This document shows positions 40,703 to 51,313 of a stretch of 64,000 nucleotides of DNA, piece by piece. A program made the translations under genes and the position numbers. The DNA comes from Burkholderiales bacterium. GTDB lineage: Bacteria > Pseudomonadota > Gammaproteobacteria > Burkholderiales > Burkholderiaceae_C. Each line of letters opens with the position of its first letter. Positions within the stretch are counted from its first letter, which is position 1. A model generated the notes under the pieces. The model ran no database searches and had not been told where the DNA came from. It was given only the letters and a program-made list of their open reading frames with translations. The stretch lies in the NCBI GenBank assembly GCA_016213205.1, contig JACRAZ010000072.1, forward strand, positions 85,731 through 149,730. The letters run 5' to 3'.

Positions 40703-41958
40703 CGCAGCACCTCGATTGCACGCGCCACGCCGGCGAGCAGGCGCTCGACCTCCTCGGGTGTGTTGTACAGGGCGAAGGAGGCGCGGGTCGTCGGCCCCAG
40801 GCCCAGGTGGTCCTGCAGCGGCTGCGCGCAGTGGTGGCCGGTGCGCACGGCGATGCCCTGCTCGTCGAGCAGGGTGCCGATGTCGTGCGGGTGCAGGCCC
40901 TCGGCGACGAAGGCGACGATGGCCGAGCACGCGGCCTGCGGCGAGAGCACCGTGACGCCCGGGATGCGCGCCAGGCCCGTGGCGGCCTGGGCCCGCAGCG
41001 CGTGCAGGTGGGCATCGATCGCCGTGCGGCCGATCGATTCGATGAACGCGGCCGCCGCGGCCAGGCCCACCGCGCCGGCCACGTTCGGCGTGCCGCCTTC
41101 CAGCCGGGCCGGCAGCTCGGCCAGGCTGGCTTCGGTCGCGCTGACCCGGCGCACCATGTCGCCGCCGTAGCGCAGCGGGGTCAGGCGCTCCAGCGCGACA
41201 CGCCGGCCCACCAGCACGCCGATGCCCATCGGCCCGTGCATCTTGTGGCCCGAGAAGGCCATGAAGTCGCAGGCCAGGCTGTCCAGCGCGGGCATCGTAT
41301 GGGCCACGGCCTGCGCCGCATCCAGCACGGTGAGGGCGCCGGCCCCGGCCGCCTGCGCGAGCAGCACCTCGTGCGGTGGCCGCTCACCGGTGGCGTTGGC
41401 ACCGGCGGTGAGGGCGAACACGCGGGTGCGCGGGCCCAGCAGCGGCGCCAGCGCGCCGGCCTGCAGCCGGCCCTGGGCATCGGGCCACAGGATGCGCAGC
41501 GTGGCGCCGCAGCGCCGGGCCGCCTGCTGCCAGGGCACCAGGTTGGCATGGTGCTCCAGCCCGCTGACGATGATCTCGTCGCCCGGCCGCAGCCAGGCCT
41601 CGTGCTCGCCGGGGGTGGCGAGCCCGTGCGCCACCTGGTTCAGCGCATCGGTGGTGCCGGCGCCGAACACCAGCGTGTGCGCCGGCCCGGCGCCCACGTA
41701 GCGCAGCAGCGCCTCGCGCGCCTGCTCGAAGGCCTCGGTGGCGCGCCGGCTCAGCGTGTGCACGCCGCGGTGGATGTTGGCGCGGGCGTGCAGTTCGAAG
41801 CCGCGCAGGGCCTCCAGCACCGCCAGCGGCATGTGGGTGGTGGCCGCGTTGTCCAGGTAGGCCAGCGGCTGGCCGTGGAGCTGCTGTGCCAGCCCCGGGA
41901 ACTGCGGGCGCAGCGCGATCGGGTCGATGCGGCGCGGCGCGGGTCGCAGCTCAGCCAT
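40699..41958 (-). CDS. sufS: SufS, group II cysteine desulfurase
   Basis: PLP enzyme of 419 residues that removes sulfur from cysteine and forms a persulfide for Fe-S assembly. It opens with FPGLAQQLHGQPLAYLDNAA. The PLP lysine is in DFMAFSGHKMHGPMGIGVL. The active-site cysteine region near the C-terminus does not show the usual RxGHHCA exactly but reads VRTGHHCAQPLQDHLG, consistent with SufS. It overlaps the sufD stop by 8 nt. Confidence 0.94.
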   Translation of the reverse strand: MAELRPAPRRIDPIALRPQFPGLAQQLHGQPLAYLDNAATTHMPLAVLEALRGFELHARANIHRGVHTLSRRATEAFEQAREALLRYVGAGPAHTLVFGAGTTDALNQVAHGLATPGEHEAWLRPGDEIIVSGLEHHANLVPWQQAARRCGATLRILWPDAQGRLQAGALAPLLGPRTRVFALTAGANATGERPPHEVLLAQAAGAGALTVLDAAQAVAHTMPALDSLACDFMAFSGHKMHGPMGIGVLVGRRVALERLTPLRYGGDMVRRVSATEASLAELPARLEGGTPNVAGAVGLAAAAAFIESIGRTAIDAHLHALRAQAATGLARIPGVTVLSPQAACSAIVAFVAEGLHPHDIGTLLDEQGIAVRTGHHCAQPLQDHLGLGPTTRASFALYNTPEEVERLLAGVARAIEVLR

Positions 41959-43219
41959 GGCCGGCCTCCACCGCCGTGGCCAGGTGGCGCGCCACGGCCG
42001 CCGCGAGCAGCGGCTCGAGGGCCAGCGCCTGCAGCAGCGCGGCGTCGCCCAGGCCCTGCGCGATCACCGCCTGGGCCAGGCCGGCAACGATCAGCCCGCG
42101 GGCGGCATCCGGGTCCAGGCCGCGCTGCTGCGCGTAGAACAGCGCGTCCTCGGGCAGCGCACCCCAGGTGGCGCCGTGGCTGGCCTGCACCTGGTCGTGC
42201 AGGATCTCCAGCTGCGGGCGCAGCACCAAGCGCGGCGCGCCGCCGGTGGGAATGCCGCTCAGACGCTGGCGGGCGCTGGCCTCGTCGGCACCGGCGGCGA
42301 TGTGGGTGCGGGCGTTGACGACGGCCTGGGCGCGGCCGCTGGCCAGCACCAGCGCGCCGATGTCGCTGGTGGTGTGCGCCGCGGCGTGGTCCAGCAGCAG
42401 CTGCTGCTCCAGCGCCGAGCCGGCGGCGAACAGCACGCTGGCCAGGCGCGCCTGGGTGTGCCGGGCCGCCAGCGTGAGCTGGCTGCGCTGCAGGTGGTAG
42501 GCGCTGCCGGTGGCGACCAGCGCCTGCTCGTAGCGCGCGCCGCGGGCCAGCCGCGCCTGCAGGTGGTGGGCGATGCGGTCGCCTTCGCCGGGCATCGTGA
42601 TTCGCAGGTGCTGCAGCCGCGCGCCTTCGCCCAGCCGCAGGTGGACTTGCAGGTTCTGCACCACCGGCTGGCGGCAGAGCTGCGGGGCGCGCTCGTGGCG
42701 TTCCACCAGCACGCAGTGCACGCCGGCCTGCAGCTCGATCACCAGCAGCGGCGCCTCCACCGCGCTGCGCGGCTGGTGCCGCAGCTGCAGCCACACCGGT
42801 GCCTGCGCGCTGCCGGCCTCGCCCGGTCCCTCGCCGATGCGCAGGCGCAGGCCCTGGCGGCACAGTGCGCGGTGGGCCCAGGCAAAGGGCGCGGCATCGT
42901 CGTCGCCGGGCAGGGGCAGGCCGTGCAGCAGCGCGGCGCGCTGCGTGGCATCGGCGGCATCCAGCCAGCGGGCGGCCACGGCGGCCTGCGGCGTGTCGCC
43001 CACCGGGTGCAGGGTCCAGCCGGCGCCGGCCAGCGGGTGCGCATCGCAGCCGTGCGCCGCCGCCGCTGCATCGCCGCCCGGGGCGGCGGGCCCATCGCCC
43101 AGCCACACCTCGGCGCCCGGCGGCGGCAGGTGGCGGAACCACTCGGCGCGGCGCGGAATCCAGCCCTGCAGGGCCAGGTGGCGGCGGGCGGCCAGGGCAT
43201 CGGCGCGGGCGGTGTTCAT
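41951..43219 (-). CDS. sufD: SufD, Fe-S scaffold complex subunit
   Basis: A 422-residue beta-helical SufD protein of the SufBC2D scaffold. C-terminal family features are DIGALVLASGRAQAVVNART and ATWGALPEDALFYAQQRGLD followed by ARGLIVAGLAQAVI. It partners SufC and SufB in cluster building in the cytoplasm. It is separated from sufC by about 350 bp containing a large inverted repeat, whereas the other suf genes are tightly packed. That element could weaken or re-initiate transcription of sufDSUT. Confidence 0.9.
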   Translation of the reverse strand: MNTARADALAARRHLALQGWIPRRAEWFRHLPPPGAEVWLGDGPAAPGGDAAAAAHGCDAHPLAGAGWTLHPVGDTPQAAVAARWLDAADATQRAALLHGLPLPGDDDAAPFAWAHRALCRQGLRLRIGEGPGEAGSAQAPVWLQLRHQPRSAVEAPLLVIELQAGVHCVLVERHERAPQLCRQPVVQNLQVHLRLGEGARLQHLRITMPGEGDRIAHHLQARLARGARYEQALVATGSAYHLQRSQLTLAARHTQARLASVLFAAGSALEQQLLLDHAAAHTTSDIGALVLASGRAQAVVNARTHIAAGADEASARQRLSGIPTGGAPRLVLRPQLEILHDQVQASHGATWGALPEDALFYAQQRGLDPDAARGLIVAGLAQAVIAQGLGDAALLQALALEPLLAAAVARHLATAVEAGHG

Positions 43220-43290
43220 CTCAATGGCTCCAGCGTGCCATTGCGCGGCCCGCGATGCGTGATGTCTTGACGCGTTTGCAGGTGGCTCTT

Positions 43291-43494
43291 TTGCTGCCGT
43301 TTTGCTGGCTGCTTCAAGGCTGCTTCTCTTTGGGTCGGTGGACTTTTCAGTAGCCGGGATTTCGTCCCGGCGACCGACCTACTTTCTTTGCACCAGCAAA
43401 GAAAGGGAGTCGGTGGCCGGGACGAAATCCCGGCTACTAGAAAGTCCACCGCCCTCGAAAGGCGGCCTTGAAGCAGCCGACAAATCGGCAGCAA
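43291..43494. repeat. Long inverted-repeat element between sufC and sufD
   Basis: Two imperfect arms of about 100 bp meet at a 4-nt loop (ACCA, 43392-43395) flanked by CTTTCTTTGC and GCAAAGAAAG. Matching outer blocks include TTGCTGCCG (43291) with CGGCAGCAA (43486), GGCTGCTTCAAGGC (43307) with GCCTTGAAGCAGCC (43465), and a TAGCCGGGATTTCGTCCCGG block with its complement on the right arm. No coding capacity is evident. It has the look of a non-autonomous palindromic element. The rest of the gap (43220-43290 and 43495-43570) shows nothing notable. Confidence 0.8.
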
Positions 43495-43570
43495 CGGGCC
43501 GAAAGCAGCCGTTGGCAAGGCGCAGCCAGTCCCAGCATGCATCGCAACACCCAACGATCGGGCTTTCATG

Positions 43571-44341
43571 TCAGGCCTCCACCGGCTTAGCGCTGCGCAA
43601 GAAGCCGTTGCGCGCAATCTGGCGCGCCAGTTCAACGCCGCCCTGCTCGGCAATGCAGCCCTGGTCCAGGCGCAGCACCGCATCGGGCGCCAGCTGTTCG
43701 ATCATCTGCAGGTAGTGCGAGACCACGATGAAGGCCGTGCCCTGCGCGCGCAGCGCCTGCACCTGCTGCAGCACCGCGCGCAGGCCGTCGACGTCCAGGC
43801 CGGAATCGATCTCGTCCAGCACCGCCAGGCGCGGCCGCAGCAGGGCCAGCTGCAGCAGCTCGTTGCGCTTGCGCTCGCCGCCGGAAAAGCCTTCGTTCAC
43901 CGGCCGCGCCAGCATCGCCTCGGGCAGGCCCAGCTGCGCGGCGGCGCCCCGCGCATCGCCGAGGAAATCGAAGGCATCGAGCGGTGCCTCGCCGCGGGCC
44001 TCGCGCACCGCGTTCACCGCGGTGCGGATGAACAGGTTGTTCTTGACGCCGGGAATGTCGGGCGGCGACTGGAACGAGAGGAACAGCCCGGCGCGTGCGC
44101 GCTGCTCCGGGCTCAGGGCCAGCAGGTCCTGGCCGGCGAAGCGCGCCTGCCCGCCGGTGATGCGGTAGTGCGGATGGCCGGCCAGCGCCAGGCCCAGCGT
44201 GCTCTTGCCGCTGCCGTTGGCGCCCATCAGCACCAGCAGCGCGCCGGGCGCCACGTCGAACGAGACGGACTTCAGCACGCTGCGGCGGGCCACCTCGACA
44301 CGCAGGTCGCGCAGGCTCAGCAGGGGATCGGGGGTGTTCAT
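43571..44341 (-). CDS. sufC: SufC, Fe-S assembly ATPase
   Basis: ABC-type ATPase of 256 residues without membrane domains that powers the SufBCD scaffold. Walker A is GANGSGKSTLGLALAGHP. The signature is FSGGERKRNELLQLALL and Walker B is LAVLDEIDSGLDVDGL. The ATG at 44341 has GGAG 8 nt upstream. It follows sufB by 18 nt. Downstream, before sufD, lies the long inverted-repeat element. Confidence 0.95.
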   Translation of the reverse strand: MNTPDPLLSLRDLRVEVARRSVLKSVSFDVAPGALLVLMGANGSGKSTLGLALAGHPHYRITGGQARFAGQDLLALSPEQRARAGLFLSFQSPPDIPGVKNNLFIRTAVNAVREARGEAPLDAFDFLGDARGAAAQLGLPEAMLARPVNEGFSGGERKRNELLQLALLRPRLAVLDEIDSGLDVDGLRAVLQQVQALRAQGTAFIVVSHYLQMIEQLAPDAVLRLDQGCIAEQGGVELARQIARNGFLRSAKPVEA

Positions 44342-44359
44342 CACGGGTCTCCGGTTCGA

Positions 44360-45850
<1,491 letters not shown>

Positions 45851-45882
45851 GGGGTGGGCGGCAGCGGTGGTTATTGATGCAC

Positions 45883-45911
45883 AGCGTATGCAGCTTTAAC
45901 CCGGCCTGCAA
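45883..45911 (-). promoter_or_regulatory. Candidate sufB promoter
   Basis: On the minus strand, TTGCAG (45911-45906), a 17-bp spacer and TACGCT (45888-45883), about 35 bp before the sufB ATG. No clear IscR-type site was seen. Confidence 0.35.
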
Positions 45912-46044
45912 GCCTTCTGCGGGGTGACCGCTCGCGGGCTGTGGCCTTTGCCGGTGCCGCGGTGGCCGGGCGGGGCTGCGCGCATCCACCCTGCGCCGCC
46001 GCAGGCGGCGAAATCCGGGCCGGTTCAAGCGCCTTTTCGGGCAA

Positions 46045-46070
46045 TCGACGCCGGCCCATGTGGCCGATAG
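46045..46070 (+). promoter_or_regulatory. Candidate flagellar sigma-28 promoter of the chemoreceptor
   Basis: GCCGATAG (46063-46070) matches the sigma-28 -10 box, with a weak TCGA -35 at 46045. It lies 87 bp before the chemoreceptor start. Sigma-28 commonly drives chemotaxis genes. Confidence 0.4.
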
Positions 46071-46157
46071 TCTGGACACGGGAAAGGTCTCTGCCCAGCG
46101 CAGGGGTCGCCCGTCGATCCCGGCCGCGGCTGGCTGCTTCCTCGCTTCGACCTCACC

Positions 46158-47720
46158 ATGAACAAGCTTCTGAACCTGCGCATCGGCGCCCGGCTGGGCC
46201 TGGGCTTCGCACTGCTGATCGTGCTGTCACTGGCCATCGCGCTGATGGCCCACTTCACCTTGCGTGGCGTGGCCCGCGAGGTGGCGGTGCTGACCGGCGA
46301 CCGCCTCGTCAAGGTGGAGCAGCTCGTCGCGATCAAGGACAACGTGAACGTGGTCGCGCGCGGCGTGCGCAACATCGCGCTGCTCAAGGACGAGCAGGCC
46401 CGCCAGGCCGAGGCCCAGCGCATCGACAAGGCGCGCAGCCAGAACGGCGAACTGGTGCGCAAGCTGGAGGCCGAGATCCGCGCCGAGCAGGGCGTGCGCC
46501 TGCTCAAGGCCGCGGCCGCTGCGCGCGAACCCTACAACGCCGCGGTGGCGCGCGTGGTCGCGCTCGGCCTGGCCGGCAAGGCCGACGAAGCGCGCGACCT
46601 GCTGCTCGGCGAGGTGCGCCCGCTGCAGCAGGTCTACATGGATTCGCTGGAGGCCTTGCTGGCCTTCCAGCGCCAGCTCATGAACGCGGCGAACGAGGGC
46701 GTGGACCACGCCGTCGAGCGCGCCGGGCTGCTGATGTTCGGCATGGCCGCGGCGGCGCTGGCGCTGGGCAGCGGTCTGGCGTGGGCGATCACCGGCTCGA
46801 TCACGCGGCCCATCGCCCAGGCGGTGAAGGTGGCCGAGACCGTGGCCGCAGGCGACCTGCGCTCGCGCATCGAGGTGCGCTCGACCGACGAGACCGGGCA
46901 ACTGCTGGACGCGCTCAAGCGCATGAACGAGAGCCTGGTGCGCATCGTCGGCGCGGTGCGCGGCAATGCCGAGAGCGTGGCCACCGCCAGCGGCCAGATC
47001 GCGCAGGGCAACGCCGACCTGAGCCAGCGCACCGAAGAGCAGGCCAGCAACCTGCAGCAGACGGCCGCCTCGATGGAACAGCTCACCGCCACCGTGAACC
47101 AGAACGCCGACACCGCGCGCCAGGCCTCGCAACTGGCCGGCAGCGCCTCGGGCGTGGCCTCGCAGGGTGGCGAGGTGGTGGGCCGGGTGGTGGCCACGAT
47201 GGACGAGATCAGCGCCTCCTCGCGCAAGATTGCCGACATCATCGGCGTGATCGACGGCATCGCGTTCCAGACCAACATCCTGGCGTTGAACGCGGCGGTG
47301 GAAGCCGCGCGCGCCGGCGAGCAGGGCCGCGGCTTCGCGGTGGTGGCCGGCGAGGTACGCTCGCTGGCGCAGCGCAGCGCCGAGGCCGCGCGCGAGATCA
47401 AGGGCCTGATCGGCACCAGTGTCGACAAGGTCGAGGCCGGCAGCGCGCTGGTGGGCGAGGCCGGCCGCACCATGGGCGAGATCGTCGCCCAGGTCAAGCG
47501 CGTGAACGACCTGATCAGCGAGATCAGCGCCGCCAACGTCGAGCAGACCAGCGGCATCGGCCAGATCGGCGATGCGGTGGCGCAGCTCGACCAGGTGACG
47601 CAGCAGAACGCCGCGCTGGTGGAGGAAAGCGCCGCGGCGGCCGAGAGCCTGAAGCAGCAGGCCGCGCAGCTCTCGCAGACGGTGGCGGTGTTCAAGGTGC
47701 CGGCCGGCGCCGGCCATTGA
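46158..47720 (+). CDS. Methyl-accepting chemotaxis protein
   Basis: A 520-residue chemoreceptor. One helix near the N-terminus ([20 protein letters not shown]), a four-helix-bundle periplasmic domain (about 35-185), a second helix (about 190-212), HAMP and the signalling domain follow. The conserved hairpin tip is [20 protein letters not shown]. Glutamine/glutamate methylation pairs are in the flanking helices ([20 protein letters not shown]). There is no C-terminal pentapeptide for CheR binding. The ligand is unknown. It stands alone between suf and a large regulator. Confidence 0.93.
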   Translation: MNKLLNLRIGARLGLGFALLIVLSLAIALMAHFTLRGVAREVAVLTGDRLVKVEQLVAIKDNVNVVARGVRNIALLKDEQARQAEAQRIDKARSQNGELVRKLEAEIRAEQGVRLLKAAAAAREPYNAAVARVVALGLAGKADEARDLLLGEVRPLQQVYMDSLEALLAFQRQLMNAANEGVDHAVERAGLLMFGMAAAALALGSGLAWAITGSITRPIAQAVKVAETVAAGDLRSRIEVRSTDETGQLLDALKRMNESLVRIVGAVRGNAESVATASGQIAQGNADLSQRTEEQASNLQQTAASMEQLTATVNQNADTARQASQLAGSASGVASQGGEVVGRVVATMDEISASSRKIADIIGVIDGIAFQTNILALNAAVEAARAGEQGRGFAVVAGEVRSLAQRSAEAAREIKGLIGTSVDKVEAGSALVGEAGRTMGEIVAQVKRVNDLISEISAANVEQTSGIGQIGDAVAQLDQVTQQNAALVEESAAAAESLKQQAAQLSQTVAVFKVPAGAGH

Positions 47721-47736
47721 GGCTGCCGCGGCAGCC
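47721..47736. terminator. Palindrome between convergent genes
   Basis: GGCTGCCGCGGCAGCC, a perfect 16-bp palindrome directly after the chemoreceptor stop and 22 bp before the end of the convergent BTAD regulator. Stem-forming, but without a T-run. Confidence 0.35.
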
Positions 47737-47757
47737 ATCTGCCGCGCCGGTTGAAGG

Positions 47758-50700
47758 TTAGCAACCCGCGGCGCCGCCCGGCCCGCCGCTGGCCAGCAGC
47801 CGGCGGTGCACCGGGTTGCCCTCGCACCAGGCCTGGCGATCGGCCGGGTCCTGCCATTGCGCCGCGCCTTCTTGCACCCAGCGCCGGCCCTCGCGCCAGG
47901 CAGCGTCGGCCTGCGCGGTGTCGCCGCAGGCGGCCAGCACCTCGGCGGCTTCAAGCCACACGCGGGCGGGCTCGTCGCTCCAGCCGTCCACGCAGGCGGC
48001 CAGCGACAAGGCCATGCGGGCGTGTTGCATGGCCTCGGCGCCGGCGCCTTCGTTCAGTGCGGCACGCGCCGCGGCCAGGGCCGCGGTGCGCTGCAGGCCG
48101 CGCTGCCCGCGTGACTGCACCTCGGCCAGCAGCGCGCGCATCTCGGCCAGCGTGCCGGGCCGCAGCCGGGCGATCACGACCCGCCGGTGCAGCAGCGCGC
48201 CGGCCAGGCGGGTCTGCACCTGGGCATAACGCGCGATCCAGGGGCCGGCATCGTCGCCGCGGCCGTGCGCCAGGCGCGCGCGCACCAGGAACTGCACGTG
48301 GTCGTGCATGGCAAAGCCCTCGCGCCCGGGCGGGCCGGCATGGTGGTCCAGCAGTGCCTGGGCCTGTGCGAGGCGGCCGCAGGCCAGGCAGGACAGCGCG
48401 GCAGTCAGGGCATGCATCTCGTGGGCCGGCTCGCCGGCCGCGCGCAGGCAGGCCTCGGCGGCCGCCATGCTGGCAAACCCCGCGGCGGCCCGGCCCATCG
48501 CCACCTGCACCATGGCCAGGATGTGCAGCACCTCGGCATCGAACGCGGCGTCCTCGCTGGTGCGGCCCGGGCGGGCGAGCAGCTGCTCGCCCAGCGCGGC
48601 GGCGCCGGGCAGGTCGCCCAGGGCCTGGCGCACGCGCATCAGCTGGTTGGCCACCGAGCGGCGCAGTTCGGGGTCGGCCTGCTCGTCCAGGCCCGGCCAC
48701 ACGGCCTCCAGTGCGGCCGCGGCCTCCTGCGGCCGGGCATCCCACAGCAGCGGGCCGGCCTGGGCCAGCGCGAAGCCCGCCAGCGCGGGGCCGCCGGCGC
48801 GCTCGATCCGGGGCCGCATGGCCTGGCACAGCGCGAGCACGTGCTCGGCCGGCATGCCGTTCTGCACCGCCGTGCACACGCCGCGCAGGGCGAACACCAG
48901 CTCGTCGGCGTCCAGCGCATCGAGGCTGGCGTGCAGTTCGTCGACCAGCTGCTGTGCCGCCGCGGCGGCCTCGCCCAGCTGGCGCAGCTGGAGGTGGTGG
49001 TGCAGCGCACGCGCGCGCAGCCGGGCCCGCTGGTGCACCTGGCGCGGCAAGGCGGCGGCGGCCTCGAGGCCGCGGCGGGTGTGCTCGGTGCGGCCCAGCG
49101 TGATCCAGCAGCGCAGTGCCTCGCACCAGGCATCGAACGCGGCCGCGTCGTCCTGGGCACTGGCGTGGCTGCGGGCCGCGGCCTCGTAGCCGGCGGCGGC
49201 TTCGGCCAGCTGCCAGCGGGCCCGCGCGGCGCGCGCGGCGCTGAGCTGCCAGGGCGCGGCGGCCGCGGCATCGCCGGCCGACAGCAGGTGATGCGCCACC
49301 CGGGAGGGTGCGCCACCATGACGCGCCAGATGAGCGGCCACCAGCCGGTGCAGCGGCGGCCGCAGCGCCGAGGGCAGGCTGCTGCGCGTGGCCTCGGCCA
49401 CCAGGTCGTGGCTGAAGGCCGCGCCCTCGAACACCTGGGCGGTTTCGAGGGCGGCGAACAGCGGCGCCATCGCCAGCGTGCTGCGGCCGAAGGCCGCGGC
49501 CGCGAGCTCGGGCCCGAAGTCGGCCTGTGCCACCGCGGCCAGCTGCGCGAGCTGCAAGGCTTCGTCGGGCAGGCGTTGCAGCCGCGCCCGCACCGAGGCC
49601 AGCAGCGTGGGCGGCACCGGCAGGGGCGCGCCGGGCTGCCAGGGGCCCAGGCCATCGGGCCACAGGCTGCGCAGCGCCTCCAGCACGAAGGCGGGGTTGC
49701 CCCCGATGGCCGCATGCAGCGCCTGCGCCAGCGCGTCGAGGCGGGCCTCGGTCCAGGGCGAGGGGCCGCAATCCTGCAGCGGCAGCGCGGCGAGCAGGGC
49801 GCGCAGGGCGTCCGGCCCCAGCGGCGCCAGCGCCAGGCGGCCACCGCGGCCGTGGTGGGCGATGAAGTCCACCAGCGCCGCGCCCGCGGCCGAGAGCTCG
49901 TCGGCGCGCGCGCTCAGCAGCAGCTGCGGCTCGCCGGCCGCGTCGTTCAGGCCCTCGGCCGGCGCCGACAGCCACTCGCCGGCCACGTGGCCCAGCACGG
50001 CCAGGCTGGCGTCGTCGGCGAACTGCAGGTCGTCCACCACCAGCAGGCGCAGGCCGGCCGCGCGGCAGGCGTGCAGCGTGCGCATCACCGCGGCCAGCAC
50101 GCTGCGGTGCTCGAGCGCCGAGCGCACCTCGCCCGGGCCGGCGGCGGCCCCGGCCGGCACCTCGGGTGCCAGCAGCGCCAGGGCCCGCCGGGTGGCCGCG
50201 TCCAGCGGCGGGGCGAAGCGGTCGATCGCGCCGGCCAGCACGCGGTCCAGCAGCAGGCCGGGCACCACCGCGTCGCCCGGCCGGGCGGCGATGCGCAGCG
50301 CCGGCTCGCAGGCCGTGGCCGCCGCCTGCAGCACGCGTGATTTGCCGATGCCGCCCGGCCCGGTGAGCACCACGCTGTGGCCCAGCGCCAGGGCCTGGGC
50401 CACGGTGTCCAGCAACGCCCGGCGCGCCACCAGCTGCGGTGGCCGGCGCAGCGCCAGCGGCAGCTGGCGCGCGGCGCTGGCGCCGCCCGATGCGCCGGCG
50501 GATGCGCCGCCCGATGCGCCGGTGGCCGGGCCGGGGCCCGTGTCGTCGGCCAGGATCAGGCGGCCGAGTTCGTTGGTGGCGGCCGAGGGCGTGATGCCGA
50601 AGCTGGTGCGCAGCGTGTGGCGGCAGGCGTCCCAGGCCGCCACGGCCGCGGCGCGGTCGCCCCGCTGGTACAGCAGCGTCATGCGCAGGCGCCAGGCTTC

Positions 50701-51189
50701 CTCGTTCTCGGGCTGGGTGGCCAGCAGCGCATCGGCGGTGGCCAGCGCGGTGTCGACATCGCCCACGGCCTGGGCCGCCTGCGCGCGGGCCAGGCCTTCG
50801 CGCAGCTGGCGGCGCAGCGCGTCCTCCCGCCGCAGCGCGAGCCACTGGGCGAACTCCGGCGCGTCGTCGAACACCAGGCCGCCCAGCAGCGGCTGCGCGG
50901 CGGCCTCGGCTTCGGCCACGGCCACGGTGTCGGCCAGGTGCAGGTGGCCGTCGGTGTCGTGCACCAGCGTGCCGGCGGCGCGGCGCAGCCGGGCCAGGGT
51001 CTGGCGCAGGTTGGCCCGGGCCTGGGCCTCGGTGCCTGCGGGCCACAGCAGGCCGGCGATGCGCGCCCGCGGTGTCGGCCCCTCGGCCTGCAGCCAGGCC
51101 AGCAGCGCGGCCTCGCGCGCCGAGAGCGCGAGGCACTGCGCGTCGTCGAGCGTGATGCTGGGCGGGCCGTGGAGTCGGAGCAGGGGCAT
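47758..51189 (-). CDS. AfsR/SARP-like BTAD ATPase transcriptional regulator
   Basis: A 1143-residue regulator from the ATG at 51189; an in-frame GTG at 51237 is possible but would cover operator-like repeats. Residues 1-90 form a winged helix (LSAREAALLAWLQAEGPTPR, ANLRQTLARLRRAAG). Residues 95-230 are a BTAD domain. An AAA/STAND ATPase follows with Walker A GPGGIGKSRVL and Walker B LLVVDDLQFAD. The C-terminal half is alanine-rich helical repeats like TPRs. Such SARP-type proteins are best known from actinomycetes, but similar ones occur in proteobacteria. The divergent lipoprotein promoter carries SARP-like direct repeats. Confidence 0.85.
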   Translation of the reverse strand: MPLLRLHGPPSITLDDAQCLALSAREAALLAWLQAEGPTPRARIAGLLWPAGTEAQARANLRQTLARLRRAAGTLVHDTDGHLHLADTVAVAEAEAAAQPLLGGLVFDDAPEFAQWLALRREDALRRQLREGLARAQAAQAVGDVDTALATADALLATQPENEEAWRLRMTLLYQRGDRAAAVAAWDACRHTLRTSFGITPSAATNELGRLILADDTGPGPATGASGGASAGASGGASAARQLPLALRRPPQLVARRALLDTVAQALALGHSVVLTGPGGIGKSRVLQAAATACEPALRIAARPGDAVVPGLLLDRVLAGAIDRFAPPLDAATRRALALLAPEVPAGAAAGPGEVRSALEHRSVLAAVMRTLHACRAAGLRLLVVDDLQFADDASLAVLGHVAGEWLSAPAEGLNDAAGEPQLLLSARADELSAAGAALVDFIAHHGRGGRLALAPLGPDALRALLAALPLQDCGPSPWTEARLDALAQALHAAIGGNPAFVLEALRSLWPDGLGPWQPGAPLPVPPTLLASVRARLQRLPDEALQLAQLAAVAQADFGPELAAAAFGRSTLAMAPLFAALETAQVFEGAAFSHDLVAEATRSSLPSALRPPLHRLVAAHLARHGGAPSRVAHHLLSAGDAAAAAPWQLSAARAARARWQLAEAAAGYEAAARSHASAQDDAAAFDAWCEALRCWITLGRTEHTRRGLEAAAALPRQVHQRARLRARALHHHLQLRQLGEAAAAAQQLVDELHASLDALDADELVFALRGVCTAVQNGMPAEHVLALCQAMRPRIERAGGPALAGFALAQAGPLLWDARPQEAAAALEAVWPGLDEQADPELRRSVANQLMRVRQALGDLPGAAALGEQLLARPGRTSEDAAFDAEVLHILAMVQVAMGRAAAGFASMAAAEACLRAAGEPAHEMHALTAALSCLACGRLAQAQALLDHHAGPPGREGFAMHDHVQFLVRARLAHGRGDDAGPWIARYAQVQTRLAGALLHRRVVIARLRPGTLAEMRALLAEVQSRGQRGLQRTAALAAARAALNEGAGAEAMQHARMALSLAACVDGWSDEPARVWLEAAEVLAACGDTAQADAAWREGRRWVQEGAAQWQDPADRQAWCEGNPVHRRLLASGGPGGAAGC

Positions 51190-51232
51190 CGATGGGAACG
51201 GGGCAGGGGCGCTGGAGCGGCGGCGCGCCCGC

Positions 51233-51273
51233 GTCACGCAGGGTCGGCGTCGCCGGTCACGCCGCGGTCACGC
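51233..51273 (+). promoter_or_regulatory. SARP-like direct-repeat operator
   Basis: The heptamer GTCACGC occurs at 51233, 51256 and 51267, the last two exactly 11 bp apart (embedded in an 11-bp tandem repeat CGGTCACGCCG at 51254 and 51265). The last heptamer ends 9 bp before a TACAGT -10 at 51283. SARP regulators are known to bind heptamer direct repeats at 11-bp pitch about 8 bp from the -10. Confidence 0.6.
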
Positions 51274-51282
51274 CGCGATTTC

Positions 51283-51288
51283 TACAGT
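51283..51288 (+). promoter_or_regulatory. Candidate -10 of the lipoprotein gene
   Basis: TACAGT, 25 bp upstream of the ATG at 51314 and directly after the heptamer repeats. No sigma-70 -35 consensus is seen, as expected if the repeats are activator-dependent. Confidence 0.45.
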
Positions 51289-51313
51289 GGCGGCCATTCT
51301 GACGGGAGAAACC

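Noticed and set aside
43302..43715. Small frames inside the inverted-repeat element
   Set aside because: Frames follow the palindrome on both strands and have no known protein similarity; they are products of the repeat.
46158..47720. Chemoreceptor as part of a chemotaxis operon
   Set aside because: No che or motility genes flank it; neighbours are suf genes and an unrelated regulator.
48187..50340. 717-codon plus-strand frame
   Set aside because: Antisense to the BTAD regulator; no motifs and shadow-type composition.
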